Source of the DNA: Desulfurivibrio sp044068625
GTDB lineage: Bacteria > Desulfobacterota > Desulfobulbia > Desulfobulbales > Desulfurivibrionaceae
Reading direction: 5' to 3'
DNA: 64,000 nt
Assembly (NCBI RefSeq): GCF_044068625.1
Contig: NZ_JBIPKH010000008.1
Coordinates: 1 to 64,000, forward strand
A model generated the notes under the pieces. It saw nothing but the letters and a program-made list of their open reading frames with translations, did not search any database and had not been told where the DNA came from. Positions 25,245 through 34,253 of the stretch are shown one piece after another; position 1 is the stretch's first letter; each line of letters starts with the position of its first letter. The position numbers were made by a program, and so were the translations under genes.

Positions 25245-25859
25245 TTACGCGAAATAGGGGTTACTGTCCAGATCCACCTTTTTCAGCCAGGCGGTGATGG
25301 TGGTATCGTAAGAGCCGGTGAGATCAAACACCTTGACCGCCAGCTTGAAGCGGGTCTTCAAAGTGGTATTACCGTGCTCCTTCAGTTCGGCCAGCACCTG
25401 GGGGTAGTCGGCGGGATCGACAATCACCGTCACGTCACGAAAATTCTTGGCCGAGGAGCGGAGCATGGTGGGGCCGCCGATATCGATGTTCTCGATGGCG
25501 TTGGCCAGGGTGCAGGCGGGATCGGCCACACTCTTCTCAAAGGCGTAAAGGTTGACCGCCACGATATCGATGGGCTGCAAACCATGTTCGGCCATCTGGC
25601 GCAGGTGCTCGGGGTTCTCCTTCTGGGCCAGAATCCCGCCGTGCACCTTGGGATGCAGGGTCTTGACCCGCCCATCCAGCATCTCGGGAAAACCGGTGAA
25701 CTCGGCCACATCCTTAACCGGGATCCCATGCTCCCGCATCTTCTTGGCGGTGCCGCCGGTGGAGAGAATTTCAATCCCCAACCGGGCCAACTCGCCGGCA
25801 AAATTCTCGATTCCGCTCTTGTCGGTAAGACTGATCAACGCCCTTTCCGCTTTCCGCAT
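25245..25859 (-). CDS. purH: Stand-alone IMP cyclohydrolase (PurH N-terminal domain)
   Basis: 204 aa. It matches only the MGS-like inosinicase half of PurH: ALISLTDKSGIENFAGELARLGIEILSTGGT, then LDGRVKTLHPKVHGGILA and NIDIGGPTMLRSSAKNF. The C-terminal AICAR formyltransferase domain (about 300 residues) is absent, and the reading frame ends normally, with purN following 11 nt on. So the bifunctional enzyme is split here, and the transformylase must be encoded elsewhere. AGGAGAGGAAAAG precedes the ATG. Confidence 0.93.
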   Translation of the reverse strand: MRKAERALISLTDKSGIENFAGELARLGIEILSTGGTAKKMREHGIPVKDVAEFTGFPEMLDGRVKTLHPKVHGGILAQKENPEHLRQMAEHGLQPIDIVAVNLYAFEKSVADPACTLANAIENIDIGGPTMLRSSAKNFRDVTVIVDPADYPQVLAELKEHGNTTLKTRFKLAVKVFDLTGSYDTTITAWLKKVDLDSNPYFA

Positions 25860-25903
25860 CTTTTCCTCTCCTGCTCACTTTTGTATCTGTTAGAGATATA
25901 CTA

Positions 25904-26296
25904 TTACAACTCGTCCTTACGGATAAATTTCTTGATCAACCGCCGATCCCGCTTGCCGGGACGACCGACGGGAAGCTGGGGCCCGGCCTGGCGGAACAGC
26001 CGCCGCTCCTCGCTGGCGGCCTGCCGGGCGGCCAGGCTGGCGGGAGTCTCCTCGTAGAGTTCGGCCGCCTTGGGAGCGGAAAGTCGCTGTCGGCTGAGGC
26101 CCCGCACCAGCACGACAAATTCCAGCCCCCCCTTGTGGATCTCCAGCCGGTCGTCCGGCCCCACCAACCGGGCGGGTTTGACCCGTTCGCCGTTGAGATG
26201 GACCTTACCGCCGCTCACCGCCTGGGAGGCCAGGGCGCGGGTTTTAAAAAAGCGAGCCGCCCAGAGCCAGATATCTATTCTGATCTTCTCCACCAC
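25904..26296 (-). CDS. hslR: S4-domain RNA-binding protein, Hsp15-like
   Basis: 130 aa. An S4 domain occupies residues ~1-60 (IRIDIWLWAARFFKTRALASQ, then VHLNGERVKPARLV), followed by a basic, arginine-rich tail (RRLFRQAGPQLPVGR and KRDRRLIKKF). It resembles HslR/Hsp15, which binds free 50S subunits carrying nascent chains. The start is GTG at 26296 with no clear ribosome site. It lies 44 nt upstream of the purine/pyrimidine genes on the same strand. Confidence 0.87.
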   Translation of the reverse strand: MVEKIRIDIWLWAARFFKTRALASQAVSGGKVHLNGERVKPARLVGPDDRLEIHKGGLEFVVLVRGLSRQRLSAPKAAELYEETPASLAARQAASEERRLFRQAGPQLPVGRPGKRDRRLIKKFIRKDEL

Positions 26297-26487
26297 CCCG
26301 GTTTTAAACCATACCCGGCCCTGATTTGCAATAACCGTCGGCGGACAAGCCCCCAGCCCGGCCCAATTTATCTCCCGTCACCTTTCCCTTTCTCTCCAGC
26401 CGCGAACAGGGTATAAAATGGGCGACCACCGGTCGTGGCCCAACCAGATCAAAAACCGCCCCCGGCGGCCTAACCGTAAAAAAGCGC

Positions 26488-27222
26488 ATGGAACTACAGA
26501 GCGTCGGCATCAAGGATATCAGGTACCCCATCACCGTGCGGGAAAAATCGGGCGGGCTGCAACAGACCGTGGCCAGCATCGACCTGCTGGCCACCCTGCC
26601 CCGCCAGTACCGGGACACCTGCGTGACCACCTTTATCGAGGTGCTCAACCAGTACCAGGAGGAGATGAGCAACCGCATCTTCCGCAAGCTGCTGGTGGAG
26701 GTTAAGGAGCGGCTGCGGGCCGATTCGGCCCATGTCGAGATGACCTTCCCCTACTTCCTGGAGAAAAAGGCGCCGGTCAGCGGCACCCCCAGCCTGATGG
26801 AGTACCGCTGCCGCTTCACCGGCGGGATCGGGGCCGACGAAGAGTTCATGCTTTCGGTCTGGGTGCCGGCCACCACCCTATGCCCCTGCTCCCGGGAGAT
26901 CAGCGCCAATGGTGCCCACAACCAGCGGGCCGAGATCAACCTCAACGTCAAATACCGGGAATTTATCTGGCTGGAAGAGCTGATCGCCATGGCCGAGGCC
27001 GGCTCCTCCTGCGAGGTTTTCGCCCTGCTCAAACGACCCGATGAAAAGTATGTCACCGAACAGGCCTACCACAATCCGATGTTCGTCGAGGACGTGGTCC
27101 GCAAAGTGGCCCAATCGGCCCTGAACCACCCCGCCATTAACTGGTTTTCGGTGGGGGCCGAAAGCTTCGAGTCGATCCACAAGCACAGCGCCTACGCCTA
27201 CGTCGATAGCGACGACCTGTAA
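26488..27222 (+). CDS. folE2: GTP cyclohydrolase FolE2
   Basis: 244 aa, type IB GTP cyclohydrolase making dihydroneopterin triphosphate for folate or queuosine-type pathways. The active-site Cys block is TTLCPCSREIS, with AHNQRA following; the C-terminal ESIHKHSAYAY is also typical. FolE2 works with metals other than zinc. A TATAAA at about 26412 could be a -10 element, but its -35 is weak. No Zur-like palindrome was recognised upstream. The ribosome site before ATG 26488 is poor. Confidence 0.95.
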   Translation: MELQSVGIKDIRYPITVREKSGGLQQTVASIDLLATLPRQYRDTCVTTFIEVLNQYQEEMSNRIFRKLLVEVKERLRADSAHVEMTFPYFLEKKAPVSGTPSLMEYRCRFTGGIGADEEFMLSVWVPATTLCPCSREISANGAHNQRAEINLNVKYREFIWLEELIAMAEAGSSCEVFALLKRPDEKYVTEQAYHNPMFVEDVVRKVAQSALNHPAINWFSVGAESFESIHKHSAYAYVDSDDL

Positions 27223-27305
27223 AAAAACCGGGCAAAAAAGGGATCCGGTCGCCATGTTCGCCGCCATCGCAATCATTGGTCGAGATGACGATTATCAGCA
27301 CGGGC

Positions 27306-29894
27306 CTACTGCAGATTGAATTCTCCTGAAATCAGCTCCCCAAGGCTGCTGTTATAAACGGTGGCCTTGTACGTGCCGCGAGGATTATCGCCCCAATCGT
27401 CGTAGACTGATTCGCTGACCGCATCATAGCGACTATCACAATCAACGGAGGCCCATACCGTTTTTTGATCATTACCACCTAAATAGGGCGACTCCAGATA
27501 TTCATTCCAATCATCCCAACGATCTGAACCGTCCGGATACTGCAGGCGGATATAGACACCTGAAAGGGCTTCGCTCGGCGGACGATTCTGGGTTATCCAG
27601 ATCCCGATGCACCCAACATCGTAGGCATTAAAGGATGACGCAAAGGTGGTCGGAACTGTCAGCGAGTCAACCCACTGGTCTTCAAAAAACTGGATGGTGA
27701 ACTCCTCATCCACAGCAATTTTCACCGCCCACAGCCGAGCGGAGTAATTGCCCTTGAGGTTGAAAAGATGCGAGTGGTCGGCAAGCAACTCTCCCTCGTC
27801 GCTGCCCACCACCGCCCTGGTGACCTTGATCTCCGCGGCCAGAGACGTGTCGGTGACGCCCCGGTTCACCGCCAGCAGATAGAGCACTTCATTGCCCTGG
27901 ACCGTCGTGATCTCCAGCTCGTCGCCATCGCTTAGCACCTGATCGGGAGCCAGTATCTGATTGCCCGGTCGCCGCGCCGCCGCCCCCTCGGGCCCCCGGA
28001 ACACCCGCAGTTCGGCATTGGCCCCGCCCGCCACGGCCAGTTTCAGGGTGTCCCCCGAATTCAATTCCAGGCGTTCTTTCTTCTCCGCGATCTCATTCCC
28101 CACCACGACGGTACTGAAATCCGCGACAGGAAAAGACTTAAGGGGAGAGTTATCGGCAAAAACCGCCCAGGCGGCATATTCGGCATAGTAGTCCCCCAGA
28201 GTCGACGGGGAAAAATGTTGGTTTAAAACCTCCAAAGGATTGCCCTGGGCCACGGCACCAACCAGCAAGCGGAAGTTGGCATACTTGGCCTCCACCAGGA
28301 ACTGGACAAAGGCGGAAGCGGCATACTCATATTCCCGCTTCCAGGTTCCCGTGTGCCCGGTTGGACTTCCCGTGCTGTTCAAAGGATGGCTCAACAGGTC
28401 CGCCCTGGTCCCGGCGTTAAGGTACACCAAGCGCTCGTTACCCCAGGCGATCCGACTGCCGGCGAACTCGGCCGTGGCCTCAAGCCACCAGAAGTTGGGG
28501 GGACGGTTGCCGGCGGTACCGGAGCGCATCCCCAGAAGAGTGTAGTACTCCGCCTGAATCCGGTGGAAAAGCTCATGGCCGATCACATGGTGGGAGCTCT
28601 TGCTGCCGGTGAAGTTTTTCAGTTCCCCGGAAGGGAAGTGCAGGCGCTGGCGAATTTTTTCATACTGGGGATCCCGGACGCCCAGGCCGGTGGTCAAGGA
28701 CCAATAGGAATCGATCTTGACATTTACCGGGTTATGCCATTGGCCGTAGAGCCACCCCGGGGTGACGGTGGGATCTTTGAAGTCGCGGGCCTTGTAATTG
28801 CTCAGGGCGTCCTCGAACACCTTGCCGATATCCTGAATATAGACCGGGTAGTTCACATTGTAGGGAACAGTGACCTGGGGCCGACTCTGGCTCCAGTTAT
28901 AATCATTGCCGAATAATTCATCATCATCCATGGCGCTGCGACTATAGAAAAAACGAAAATTACCCTGCGGGGTCACATAGATATCGTTGAGCAGCTGCTC
29001 GCCGGCCCTGGCGCCGGCCTCCACCAGCATCAGAAAACCGAACAAACTGAGATGGTCGGTTACCGCGTAGATCTCCCCATCATCCGCGTTCACCTCATAG
29101 GGCAAAGTCTGCCACTCCCCCTCCTGCTCATCCCAGCGCATGACCACCAGCTGTTCAGCCGCGCCGAATCCGGGATCGAGCAGATCGGGATCGTATTTCA
29201 TGCCGATTACCACCTCACCGTCAAGCTGGGTCAGCCCCTCAATGCTTACATCATAGGTGACGGGGGAGGAGTAGGGAGCGAGAGCGCTGGGGGGCGGATT
29301 TTCCACCCTGGCCAGGGTGAGCTTGCGGGGGGAGTCGAGAATCCCGGGGGGAATAATGATGCCCACGGAACCGGCCGCGGTCACCACGGTATTAGTGGCC
29401 GCAGGCGCAACGGTTTCTTCGTGGAGGGAGATCAACTGGGTGGGCAGGATTACAAACGGTACCCCATTGCCTCTATCCTCCCCGGCGCCCATGCTGATCT
29501 CAGCCGACGCGGCGGCAGCGGGGATCATTAGCTCGGCGGCATTTTCGTTGACGGCGACAATGGAGGTCTCCTGCCCGGCATAGTAGGCGCGCAGGGTGGT
29601 CAAGTCACCGACATAGGGACTGGCAAACCAAACCGTGACATAAGAGCCGGAGGGGCCCTCCTGGGGATAGTACTCCTTGATCTGCGGGGCAGAACCAGCC
29701 GGCAGCGAAGGATTATCAACCGGAGCGCCAACCCCGGCATCACCGCCTCCCCCACCACAAGCCACAAGAACCCCCAGCAGCATGGCCACCAGCAGCCAAG
29801 CCGTCGTACTCGCCAGCGTACTGAAAAACCCGGCGAAAACTCCTCCGTTCCCCACTGCTTCCATTGAGTCAAGTCGGCGTTGATCAACCCGCAT
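27306..29894 (-). CDS. Large lipoprotein with IPT/TIG domain and HExxH metallopeptidase motif
   Basis: 862 aa from ATG 29894, preceded by AAGGAGGGGGAAAC. An N-terminal hydrophobic segment ends in a lipobox (LVAC, C46), so it is probably membrane-anchored outside the cytoplasm. Residues ~70-150 read as an IPT/TIG immunoglobulin-like domain (PQIKEYYPQEGPSGSYVTV). Later there is HELFH (H440, E441, H444) and WWLEATAE with E472 28 residues on, the arrangement of gluzincin zinc peptidases. The C-terminal ~250 residues look like beta-rich domains. The 3' part is richer in A/T than its neighbours. Zinc peptidase activity is inferred from motif spacing. The substrate is unknown. Confidence 0.72.
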   Translation of the reverse strand: MRVDQRRLDSMEAVGNGGVFAGFFSTLASTTAWLLVAMLLGVLVACGGGGGDAGVGAPVDNPSLPAGSAPQIKEYYPQEGPSGSYVTVWFASPYVGDLTTLRAYYAGQETSIVAVNENAAELMIPAAAASAEISMGAGEDRGNGVPFVILPTQLISLHEETVAPAATNTVVTAAGSVGIIIPPGILDSPRKLTLARVENPPPSALAPYSSPVTYDVSIEGLTQLDGEVVIGMKYDPDLLDPGFGAAEQLVVMRWDEQEGEWQTLPYEVNADDGEIYAVTDHLSLFGFLMLVEAGARAGEQLLNDIYVTPQGNFRFFYSRSAMDDDELFGNDYNWSQSRPQVTVPYNVNYPVYIQDIGKVFEDALSNYKARDFKDPTVTPGWLYGQWHNPVNVKIDSYWSLTTGLGVRDPQYEKIRQRLHFPSGELKNFTGSKSSHHVIGHELFHRIQAEYYTLLGMRSGTAGNRPPNFWWLEATAEFAGSRIAWGNERLVYLNAGTRADLLSHPLNSTGSPTGHTGTWKREYEYAASAFVQFLVEAKYANFRLLVGAVAQGNPLEVLNQHFSPSTLGDYYAEYAAWAVFADNSPLKSFPVADFSTVVVGNEIAEKKERLELNSGDTLKLAVAGGANAELRVFRGPEGAAARRPGNQILAPDQVLSDGDELEITTVQGNEVLYLLAVNRGVTDTSLAAEIKVTRAVVGSDEGELLADHSHLFNLKGNYSARLWAVKIAVDEEFTIQFFEDQWVDSLTVPTTFASSFNAYDVGCIGIWITQNRPPSEALSGVYIRLQYPDGSDRWDDWNEYLESPYLGGNDQKTVWASVDCDSRYDAVSESVYDDWGDNPRGTYKATVYNSSLGELISGEFNLQ

Positions 29895-30005
29895 GTTTCC
29901 CCCTCCTTGTTTACGCACTGTTTTGTCCAAAGGATTGTTCACGCTGGGGGGGGTATGACCTACCACCCAGCCCACGGAGCATAACAGGGGCCTAAAAGGA
30001 GGGAA

Positions 30006-30021
30006 TCACCCATATGGGTGA
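30006..30021. promoter_or_regulatory. 16-bp perfect palindrome, possible operator
   Basis: TCACCCATATGGGTGA is perfectly palindromic. It lies about 110 bp upstream of the lipoprotein start and 25 bp past the stop of the alpha/beta hydrolase. It has no T-run on either side, so it is more like an operator than a terminator. A LuxR-type regulator is encoded two genes upstream. Confidence 0.4.
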
Positions 30022-30045
30022 AACCGCAATACAGGTTGATTTTTT

Positions 30046-30849
30046 TTACCGCGCCAAACGGGAAAGCAACTGGGTCAGAATCTGGTTGAAGCCTGACGGG
30101 TCCTCCATCTGCAGGAAGTGACCGGCGCCGGGAATGATGGTCTCCTGAACAAAAGGGGCACAGCGGTGGCGAGCGGATTCGGGAATCAGGGCCCCATTGA
30201 TGGCGTGGATGGGGATCCGCAGTTCGGCAAAGGCGGCGGCCGGGTCCCAGGAAAGCAGATCACGCCAGAGGGGCAGAGCCCAGGCCGGATCGGCTTGGGC
30301 CATTTCCCGGCTCAGCTTCCGTTTGAGCTCCGGGGGGGTGGCCGGGGTGGAGGTCTGCTCCACCAGGGCGGCAATGGCGGCGGCAAAATCGGCGGCGAAG
30401 GGGCTGAAAACCGCCTGGACGGTCTCTGGAGACAGCCCCCCATAATCAATAATGAAGGTGTCCACCAGAACCACGCCCTCGGCCACCCCCGCCAGGCGCC
30501 GGGCGGCCTCCAGGGCCACCGCCCCGCCCATGGAGTGGCCCACCAGAATCACCCGGCGGGCCCCAAGCTCTCCGACGCAGGCTTCCAGGTCGGCGGCTAA
30601 ACTTTGCACCCCCCAGACCTGGCGTCGGCCCGCCCCGGAGTCACCATGCCCCGGCAGATCAACCGCCGCCACCGCCTGTTCACGCCCGAAACAGGTCAGC
30701 TGCGGCTCCCAGTAACTCCGGCGACAGGTCCAGCCATGGACAAAAAGCAGCAAAGGTTCGCCCTCGCCCCGGCGCTCACCAACCAGGGTGACCCCATCAT
30801 GCCCCCGCAAATTACAAAGCACGGTTCCGGCAGCGGACAGCTTACTCAT
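30046..30849 (-). CDS. Alpha/beta-fold hydrolase
   Basis: 267 aa. The oxyanion region is LLLFVHGWTCRRSYW (34-48), the nucleophile elbow is GHSMGG with S106, an acid is likely in VVLVDTF, and a C-terminal catalytic His lies in IPGAGHFLQME. GGAGGATTTGGCTG precedes the ATG. There is no signal peptide, so it is cytoplasmic. It starts 18 nt after the LuxR gene and is probably co-transcribed with it. The substrate cannot be told; esterase or C-C hydrolase are both possible. Confidence 0.88.
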   Translation of the reverse strand: MSKLSAAGTVLCNLRGHDGVTLVGERRGEGEPLLLFVHGWTCRRSYWEPQLTCFGREQAVAAVDLPGHGDSGAGRRQVWGVQSLAADLEACVGELGARRVILVGHSMGGAVALEAARRLAGVAEGVVLVDTFIIDYGGLSPETVQAVFSPFAADFAAAIAALVEQTSTPATPPELKRKLSREMAQADPAWALPLWRDLLSWDPAAAFAELRIPIHAINGALIPESARHRCAPFVQETIIPGAGHFLQMEDPSGFNQILTQLLSRLAR

Positions 30850-30867
30850 CAGCCAAATCCTCCCATA

Positions 30868-32058
30868 TTATCTCCGACGGACCGGACCGGCCAACAACAG
30901 CTTCATCAATGCGGCCTGGCTGCTGGTACCGGTCTTGAGAAAAATCGCCTTGAGGTGGGACCTTACCGTATGCAGGCTGATATGGCAGTGTCGAGCCACC
31001 GCCGCCGGCTCGGGGGTCACCGTCATGGCCCGGGCGACCCTGATTTCCGCCTCGGACAATTCATAAAGCCGGCGCAAGCGACCGGCGTCAATCAAGGCCC
31101 CGGCGGCGGGGTCATGGAAATAGACCGCCACATGAGCTGCCGATTCACCCTGGACCGACACCTCCGGGTGAATCGGCCGGATCAGCAGTTGCATCCGCAC
31201 TCCATCGGCGCCCGGAACCTCCACCAGTCCGCCAGCCCCGTTGAACCGGCGGCTGGCCGCCGCGCGCAAGCTTTGCCGCAACAACTTTTGCAGGTGATCG
31301 TCGGCGGCTGCGTCGGTCAGCCGCAGCCGGCCGTCGACGCACCCCAGGCCGCTCCAGGTGCTCCACAACTTCTCAGCCCCGGGACTGGTGTACACCGGCC
31401 GCAACTCATGGTTCAGCAGCAAAAAAGGCAGGGTTTCACGCCCCGCCGCCCGGGCCACGGCCTCGTCCCGAACCCGGGCTGCCGCAATCTGACTGGCCAG
31501 GACCAGTGACTGCCGGAGGTGAGGAACGAAGCCGTTGATAAACTCGGTTTCCGCCTCGCTGTAGTATCCTTGGTCCCGGGTGCGTTGAATCAACAGCTGT
31601 ACCGAACGTTCGGTGTCCTGATAAATGGTGCCACAGACCCCGTGGTGAATGTCCTGGGGCCCGGCCCAGTCATTGAAGAATTCGGTACGGTAGAAATCGG
31701 GTTGCCGGCAACTGAAGTGAAGATAGGTGGAGTAGAGCCGGCCCGGCTTTTTACGCCGCAACTCCGGGCGCCAGGGGCAGGCATTGACATAATGTTCAAC
31801 ATATCGCCGATGCCAGTTGTCGTCGATATTGAGTTTGCAGCTGGAGATAACCCGATCGGCCTCGGCATTCAGCATAAGAAGGCGGGCGGAGCGTGAACGG
31901 GTAAGGTCCACCAACTCCCGCAGGAAGGTCGACCAGGCGGCGGAGTCGCTGATGGTGGCATAAATTCCGGCGATCAGCCGTTCCCGCCTCCGCCGCAAAC
32001 TATCATGCTGCGCCCAACCGATCCCACTTTCCATTATCTGACCAAATGATCGTGACAC
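30868..32058 (-). CDS. LuxR-family transcriptional regulator
   Basis: 396 aa. The C-terminal HTH is at about residues 330-390 (LSEAEIRVARAMTVTPEPA, then HISLHTVRSHLKAIFLKTG). The N-terminal ~320 residues are not a receiver or autoinducer domain that I recognise. The middle part (ETLPFLLLNHELRPVYTSPGA) resembles a PAS-like fold. The start is GTG at 32058 or ATG at 32034; no strong ribosome site decides. Its operon partner is the alpha/beta hydrolase, followed by the lipoprotein peptidase. Confidence 0.85.
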   Translation of the reverse strand: MSRSFGQIMESGIGWAQHDSLRRRRERLIAGIYATISDSAAWSTFLRELVDLTRSRSARLLMLNAEADRVISSCKLNIDDNWHRRYVEHYVNACPWRPELRRKKPGRLYSTYLHFSCRQPDFYRTEFFNDWAGPQDIHHGVCGTIYQDTERSVQLLIQRTRDQGYYSEAETEFINGFVPHLRQSLVLASQIAAARVRDEAVARAAGRETLPFLLLNHELRPVYTSPGAEKLWSTWSGLGCVDGRLRLTDAAADDHLQKLLRQSLRAAASRRFNGAGGLVEVPGADGVRMQLLIRPIHPEVSVQGESAAHVAVYFHDPAAGALIDAGRLRRLYELSEAEIRVARAMTVTPEPAAVARHCHISLHTVRSHLKAIFLKTGTSSQAALMKLLLAGPVRRR

Positions 32059-32132
32059 CCCAGGTGCCGTCCAGAGCCCTGGCCGCCGCCAACCCCCACC
32101 AGCTCACCGGCCCCCCAAATTGCCCTTGTTGT

Positions 32133-32161
32133 GGTGTAGCGCCTGCCCCCCGGTTTGTCAA
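32133..32161 (-). promoter_or_regulatory. Possible promoter of the LuxR gene
   Basis: Minus strand: a perfect TTGACA (32161-32156), a 17-bp G-rich spacer and a poor -10 TACACC (32138-32133). A strong -35 with a weak -10 may be activator-dependent. The remaining ~220-bp gap (32059-32276) shows no gene. Confidence 0.35.
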
Positions 32162-32276
32162 CCAAAACACTCCCTCTCCACCCCGCCATTCCCGTGGTCA
32201 CAAGGACCGCAGACCGTGGCCGTAAACGGCATAGGAAAAAACACCGGCCAAACAACAACCAGACCACGGAAAGGAT

Positions 32277-32972
32277 TCAGCGATAAAGCCCATTTTGCTC
32301 AATGTAGGCGGCCACCGGGGCGGGAACCAGGTCGGCAAGCGACTGGCCCCGGCGAGCCCGGGCGCGAATATTGGTGGCCGATACCGGCACGGCGTTCACC
32401 GAGCAGGGGTAGACCAAGCCGCCAAGGCGATGGCGCCAGGGCCGGAGATCGGGATCAACAGCAAGGCCGGGGGATGATTCCACCGCCGGCGGGGTAAAGC
32501 CGGGCAGATCACCCAGCAGGTGGGCCAGCCGGCCGGGGGCCAGATCGGGGCGCTCCGCCACCAGAAAATCGGCGTAGCGAAACAGCTCCTGATAATTCTT
32601 CCAGGTGGTGATTTCGGCAAAGGCGTCGGAGCCGATGATAAAGAAGAGGTCGCAGGCGGCGGGCAGGTTTTGCCGCAGCTCCCGCAGGGTATCGATGCTG
32701 TAGGATGGTCCCAGCCGCTGCCGCTCCATGCGGCTGACCACCATGGCTGACTGGTCGGCCAAAGCCAGTTCCAGCATGGTCGCCCGATGGCTAAAGGAAG
32801 AGACCGGCTCCCCCTGCTTGTGGGGAGGCTGGGCGGCGGGGATGAAGACCACCAGATCCAGGGCAAAGCCGTCACGGGCCGCCGCCGCCAGCACCAGATG
32901 ACCGTTATGAACCGGATCGAAGGTCCCGCCCAGAACTCCCACGCGCCTGCCCGGCTCCACCCTGAAATCCAT
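32277..32972 (-). CDS. nadD: Nicotinate-nucleotide adenylyltransferase
   Basis: 231 aa. Adenylates nicotinate mononucleotide in NAD synthesis. The nucleotidyltransferase motif GGTFDPVHNGH is at residues 15-25, FIIGSDAFAEI is present, and the C-terminal signature corresponds to PVSATNIRARARRG (the family ISST-like motif, here SATNIR). It follows proA after 8 nt as the last gene of the rplU-rpmA-obg-proB-proA-nadD series. Confidence 0.95.
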   Translation of the reverse strand: MDFRVEPGRRVGVLGGTFDPVHNGHLVLAAAARDGFALDLVVFIPAAQPPHKQGEPVSSFSHRATMLELALADQSAMVVSRMERQRLGPSYSIDTLRELRQNLPAACDLFFIIGSDAFAEITTWKNYQELFRYADFLVAERPDLAPGRLAHLLGDLPGFTPPAVESSPGLAVDPDLRPWRHRLGGLVYPCSVNAVPVSATNIRARARRGQSLADLVPAPVAAYIEQNGLYR

Positions 32973-32980
32973 GGGCGGCC

Positions 32981-34237
32981 CTAAACCCTGACCTGGCCCT
33001 CGCCATAGACGATAAACTTGCGGGTGGTCAGCTCACGCAGGCCCATGGGGCCATAGGCATGGAGCTTGGTGGTACTGATCCCGATCTCGGCCCCCAGGCC
33101 GTACTGGCCGCCGTCGCTGAAACGGGTGGAGGCATTGACCATCACCGAGGAGGCGTCCACCTCGCGGATGAAACGCTGAGCCCGGGGGTGGTTGCTGGTA
33201 ACGATCACCTCGGTGTGCTGGGAGCCGTAGCGGACAATATGGGCCATGGCCTCGTCGATATCGTTCACCACCTTGACCGCCAGAATCAGATCGAGGAACT
33301 CCATCCCCCAGTCTTCCTCGGCGGCCGGCTTGGCGGTGGGAGCCAGGGCCAGAGTCTGGGGACAGCCCCGCATCTCCACCCCGGCGACCGCCAACCTGGC
33401 CCCGATGGCGGGCAGGAACTCCGCCGCCACCGCCCGATGGACCAGCAGGCACTCCAGGGCGTTGCAAACCCCGGGGCGCTGGATCTTGCCGTTGATCACG
33501 ATATTGGCCGCCATCTCCAGGTCGGCGCTCTCATCGACAAAAACATGGCAGACCCCCTTGTAGTGCTTGAGTACCGGAATTCGGGAGTTTTCGGCGACAA
33601 AACGGATCAGACCCTCACCGCCCCGGGGGATGATCAGGTCGATCTCCTCCTCCAGGCGCAGCATGCAGGTCACCGCCTCGCGATCGGTTACCGGAATCAC
33701 CTGGATGGCGGCCGGGGCGATCTCCTCGGCGGCCAGGCAATCCTGCAGCACCCTGGCCAGGGCCAGATTGGAATGGAGGGCTTCGGAGCCGCCCCGCAGG
33801 ATCACGGCATTACCCGCCTTGAGGCAGAGGGCGGCGGCATCGACGGTGACGTTGGGGCGGGACTCGTAGATCATTCCGATCACCCCCAAAGGGATCCGCA
33901 TCCGGCCCACCATGATCCCGCTGGGCCGCCGGACCATCTCGGAGATCTCCCCCACCGGATCGGGCAGGGCCGCCACCTCTTTCAGACCGGCGACCATGGA
34001 ATCGAGCACCTTGTCGCTCAAGGCCAGCCGGTCCAGCATGGCGGCGGAAAGCCCCTTTTGCCGGCCGGCGGCCAGATCTTTTTCGTTTTCGGCCTGAATA
34101 AACTCCTTGCGGGCCACCAGGGCCTCGGCCATGGCCATCAGCACTCGATCCTTGACGGTGGTTGAAAGATTGGCGACCTGCCGGGAGGCCCGGCGGGTTT
34201 CCTGGGCCAGGGCCCTGATTTCCGCTTCCATGCTCAT
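32981..34237 (-). CDS. proA: Glutamate-5-semialdehyde dehydrogenase (gamma-glutamyl phosphate reductase)
   Basis: 418 aa. Second step of proline synthesis. The catalytic Cys region is GKIQRPGVCNALECLLVH, with cofactor-binding blocks IPLGVIGMIYESRPNVTVDA and VILRGGSEALHSN. AGGAGAGGACG precedes the first ATG. It is directly downstream of proB (16 nt), as in many bacteria. Confidence 0.97.
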   Translation of the reverse strand: MSMEAEIRALAQETRRASRQVANLSTTVKDRVLMAMAEALVARKEFIQAENEKDLAAGRQKGLSAAMLDRLALSDKVLDSMVAGLKEVAALPDPVGEISEMVRRPSGIMVGRMRIPLGVIGMIYESRPNVTVDAAALCLKAGNAVILRGGSEALHSNLALARVLQDCLAAEEIAPAAIQVIPVTDREAVTCMLRLEEEIDLIIPRGGEGLIRFVAENSRIPVLKHYKGVCHVFVDESADLEMAANIVINGKIQRPGVCNALECLLVHRAVAAEFLPAIGARLAVAGVEMRGCPQTLALAPTAKPAAEEDWGMEFLDLILAVKVVNDIDEAMAHIVRYGSQHTEVIVTSNHPRAQRFIREVDASSVMVNASTRFSDGGQYGLGAEIGISTTKLHAYGPMGLRELTTRKFIVYGEGQVRV

Positions 34238-34253
34238 CGTCCTCTCCTTTTGG

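Noticed and set aside
30006..30021. Terminator for the alpha/beta hydrolase
   Set aside because: The palindrome has only a two-base centre and no T-run.
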